NCBI GenBank assembly: GCA_036768485.1
Contig: JAVLUZ010000154.1
Coordinates: 26,277,637 to 26,341,636 of the forward strand
Source of the DNA: Mermis nigrescens
Lineage: Eukaryota; Nematoda; Enoplea; Mermithida; Mermithidae
Reading direction: 5' to 3'
DNA length: 64,000 nt
Position numbers and translations under genes: made by a program. This document shows positions 63,384 to 64,000 of the stretch, piece by piece (the stretch's first letter is position 1; each line of letters starts with the position of its first letter). The notes beneath the pieces were generated by a model that was given only the letters and a program-made list of their open reading frames with translations, was not told where the DNA came from and searched no databases.

Positions 63384-64000
63384 ATCTGTTTTTTAGTTTT
63401 TATATCGTACCTGATTCCTTATAATTAGTTGAAACTTCGAGAGGGGTCTCCTTGGCCATTTTTAGGGGGAGGGGTAAAAGACTTATAATTTCTGGCCAAA
63501 AATGGCAAAATACACGCAAAAATGGTCAAAAACGCAAGTTTTCGCCAAAAATCAGGTGGGTTTAAAAATTTTCCGATTTCGGAGGGGATCGGGGGACGAC
63601 CGACTTTGGGTAGGGGCATACGTGTTCTTTGGGGGGTTTGGTGGGGTTTTGACCCCCCTCAGAATGGCAACTGACCCCCCACAAAATGGCTGTGACCTTC
63701 CCCCCAGAATTATCGATTTTTTGTAAAAGTTGCAAAAAGTGTGAGTTTTTAGGCGTTTTTAGCTCTTATTTGGCTCAAAAATCTTGAATTTTTGGCGCTC
63801 AAGCCATATGCACATTTTTGACTATATTGTGTTCAATTTGATCAATTTTTTTAAAATTTTTTCCGAGATTTCTTTTACGTTTTTATGTTTTAGAAAGAGC
63901 GAGCAGTGTCTGAAACTTCAAAAACAGTGTTTTTGACGTGTACCCATCGTTTTTAGCCCCAAAAAAGGCACTTTTTAAAAAATTTATGGGCCTGACCCCT
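63384..64000. other. Element remnant running off the window
   Basis: C/G-rich blocks at 63,440-63,710 (GGGGACGACCGACTTTGG, GACCCCCCTCAGAATGGC) recur near 7,545-7,610. No ends or genes are visible before the window stops. Confidence 0.45.

Overview
The window looks like repeat-rich, AT-rich nuclear DNA from an invertebrate animal. The reasons are interrupted coding sequence with plausible GT/AG splice sites, a Metaviridae-type (Gypsy) LTR retrotransposon, a Penelope-like element, a Merlin DNA transposon, many hAT-type non-autonomous elements and an assembly gap of exactly 100 N. I could not fix the taxon. No prokaryotic gene organisation is present, and most of the DNA is transposon-derived.

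Layout. 1-2,955: hAT-type MITEs and an ~88-bp tandem repeat. 3,027-4,835: a Penelope-like RT/GIY-YIG pseudogene split by a 264-bp MITE. 5,500-9,700: decayed elements and a TTGG microsatellite. 9,742-11,203: two plausible 3'-terminal exons of an unidentified host gene, with MITEs in the intron and just downstream. 13,845-16,713: minisatellite, a long-TIR element and a degenerate repeat carrying a MITE. 16,719-30,321: a 13.6-kb, nearly intact LTR retrotransposon. 30,435-46,400: nested MITEs, degenerate ~250-bp repeats, an inverted duplication and a CACTG-ended transposon. 46,837-48,591: a broken Merlin element. 49,055-52,912: three further hAT-type elements. 53,760-54,153: assembly gap next to the 3' end of a possible Maverick/Polinton-associated ORF. 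54,216-64,000: a tRNA-Lys-like locus and more MITEs.

The main discovery candidate is the LTR element. Gag-protease is followed by RT, RNase H and a DDx35E integrase. A third long ORF follows pol, preceded by a candidate 3' splice site, in the slot where envelope genes sit. It has no visible signal peptide or fusion-type domain. Instead its N-terminal part shows the motif set of a DEDDy 3'-5' exonuclease (RNase D/WRN-like), followed by a basic NLS-like stretch and a SUMO-interaction-like motif. The integrase C-terminal extension resembles a PWWP-type chromatin module. My inference is a retroelement that carries its own nuclear 3'-end processing enzyme and possibly its own chromatin-targeting tail. 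As I recall, DEDDy-type third ORFs have been reported in some bdelloid rotifer LTR elements and in Athena Penelope-like elements, so the enzyme class has a precedent; the rest of the combination I do not recognise. The two LTRs differ at only three positions I could find, so the insertion is young, although pol and the ORF3 tail each show a frame change.

At least five MITE families share 8-bp target duplications, as expected for hAT transposition, but no hAT transposase gene is visible here.
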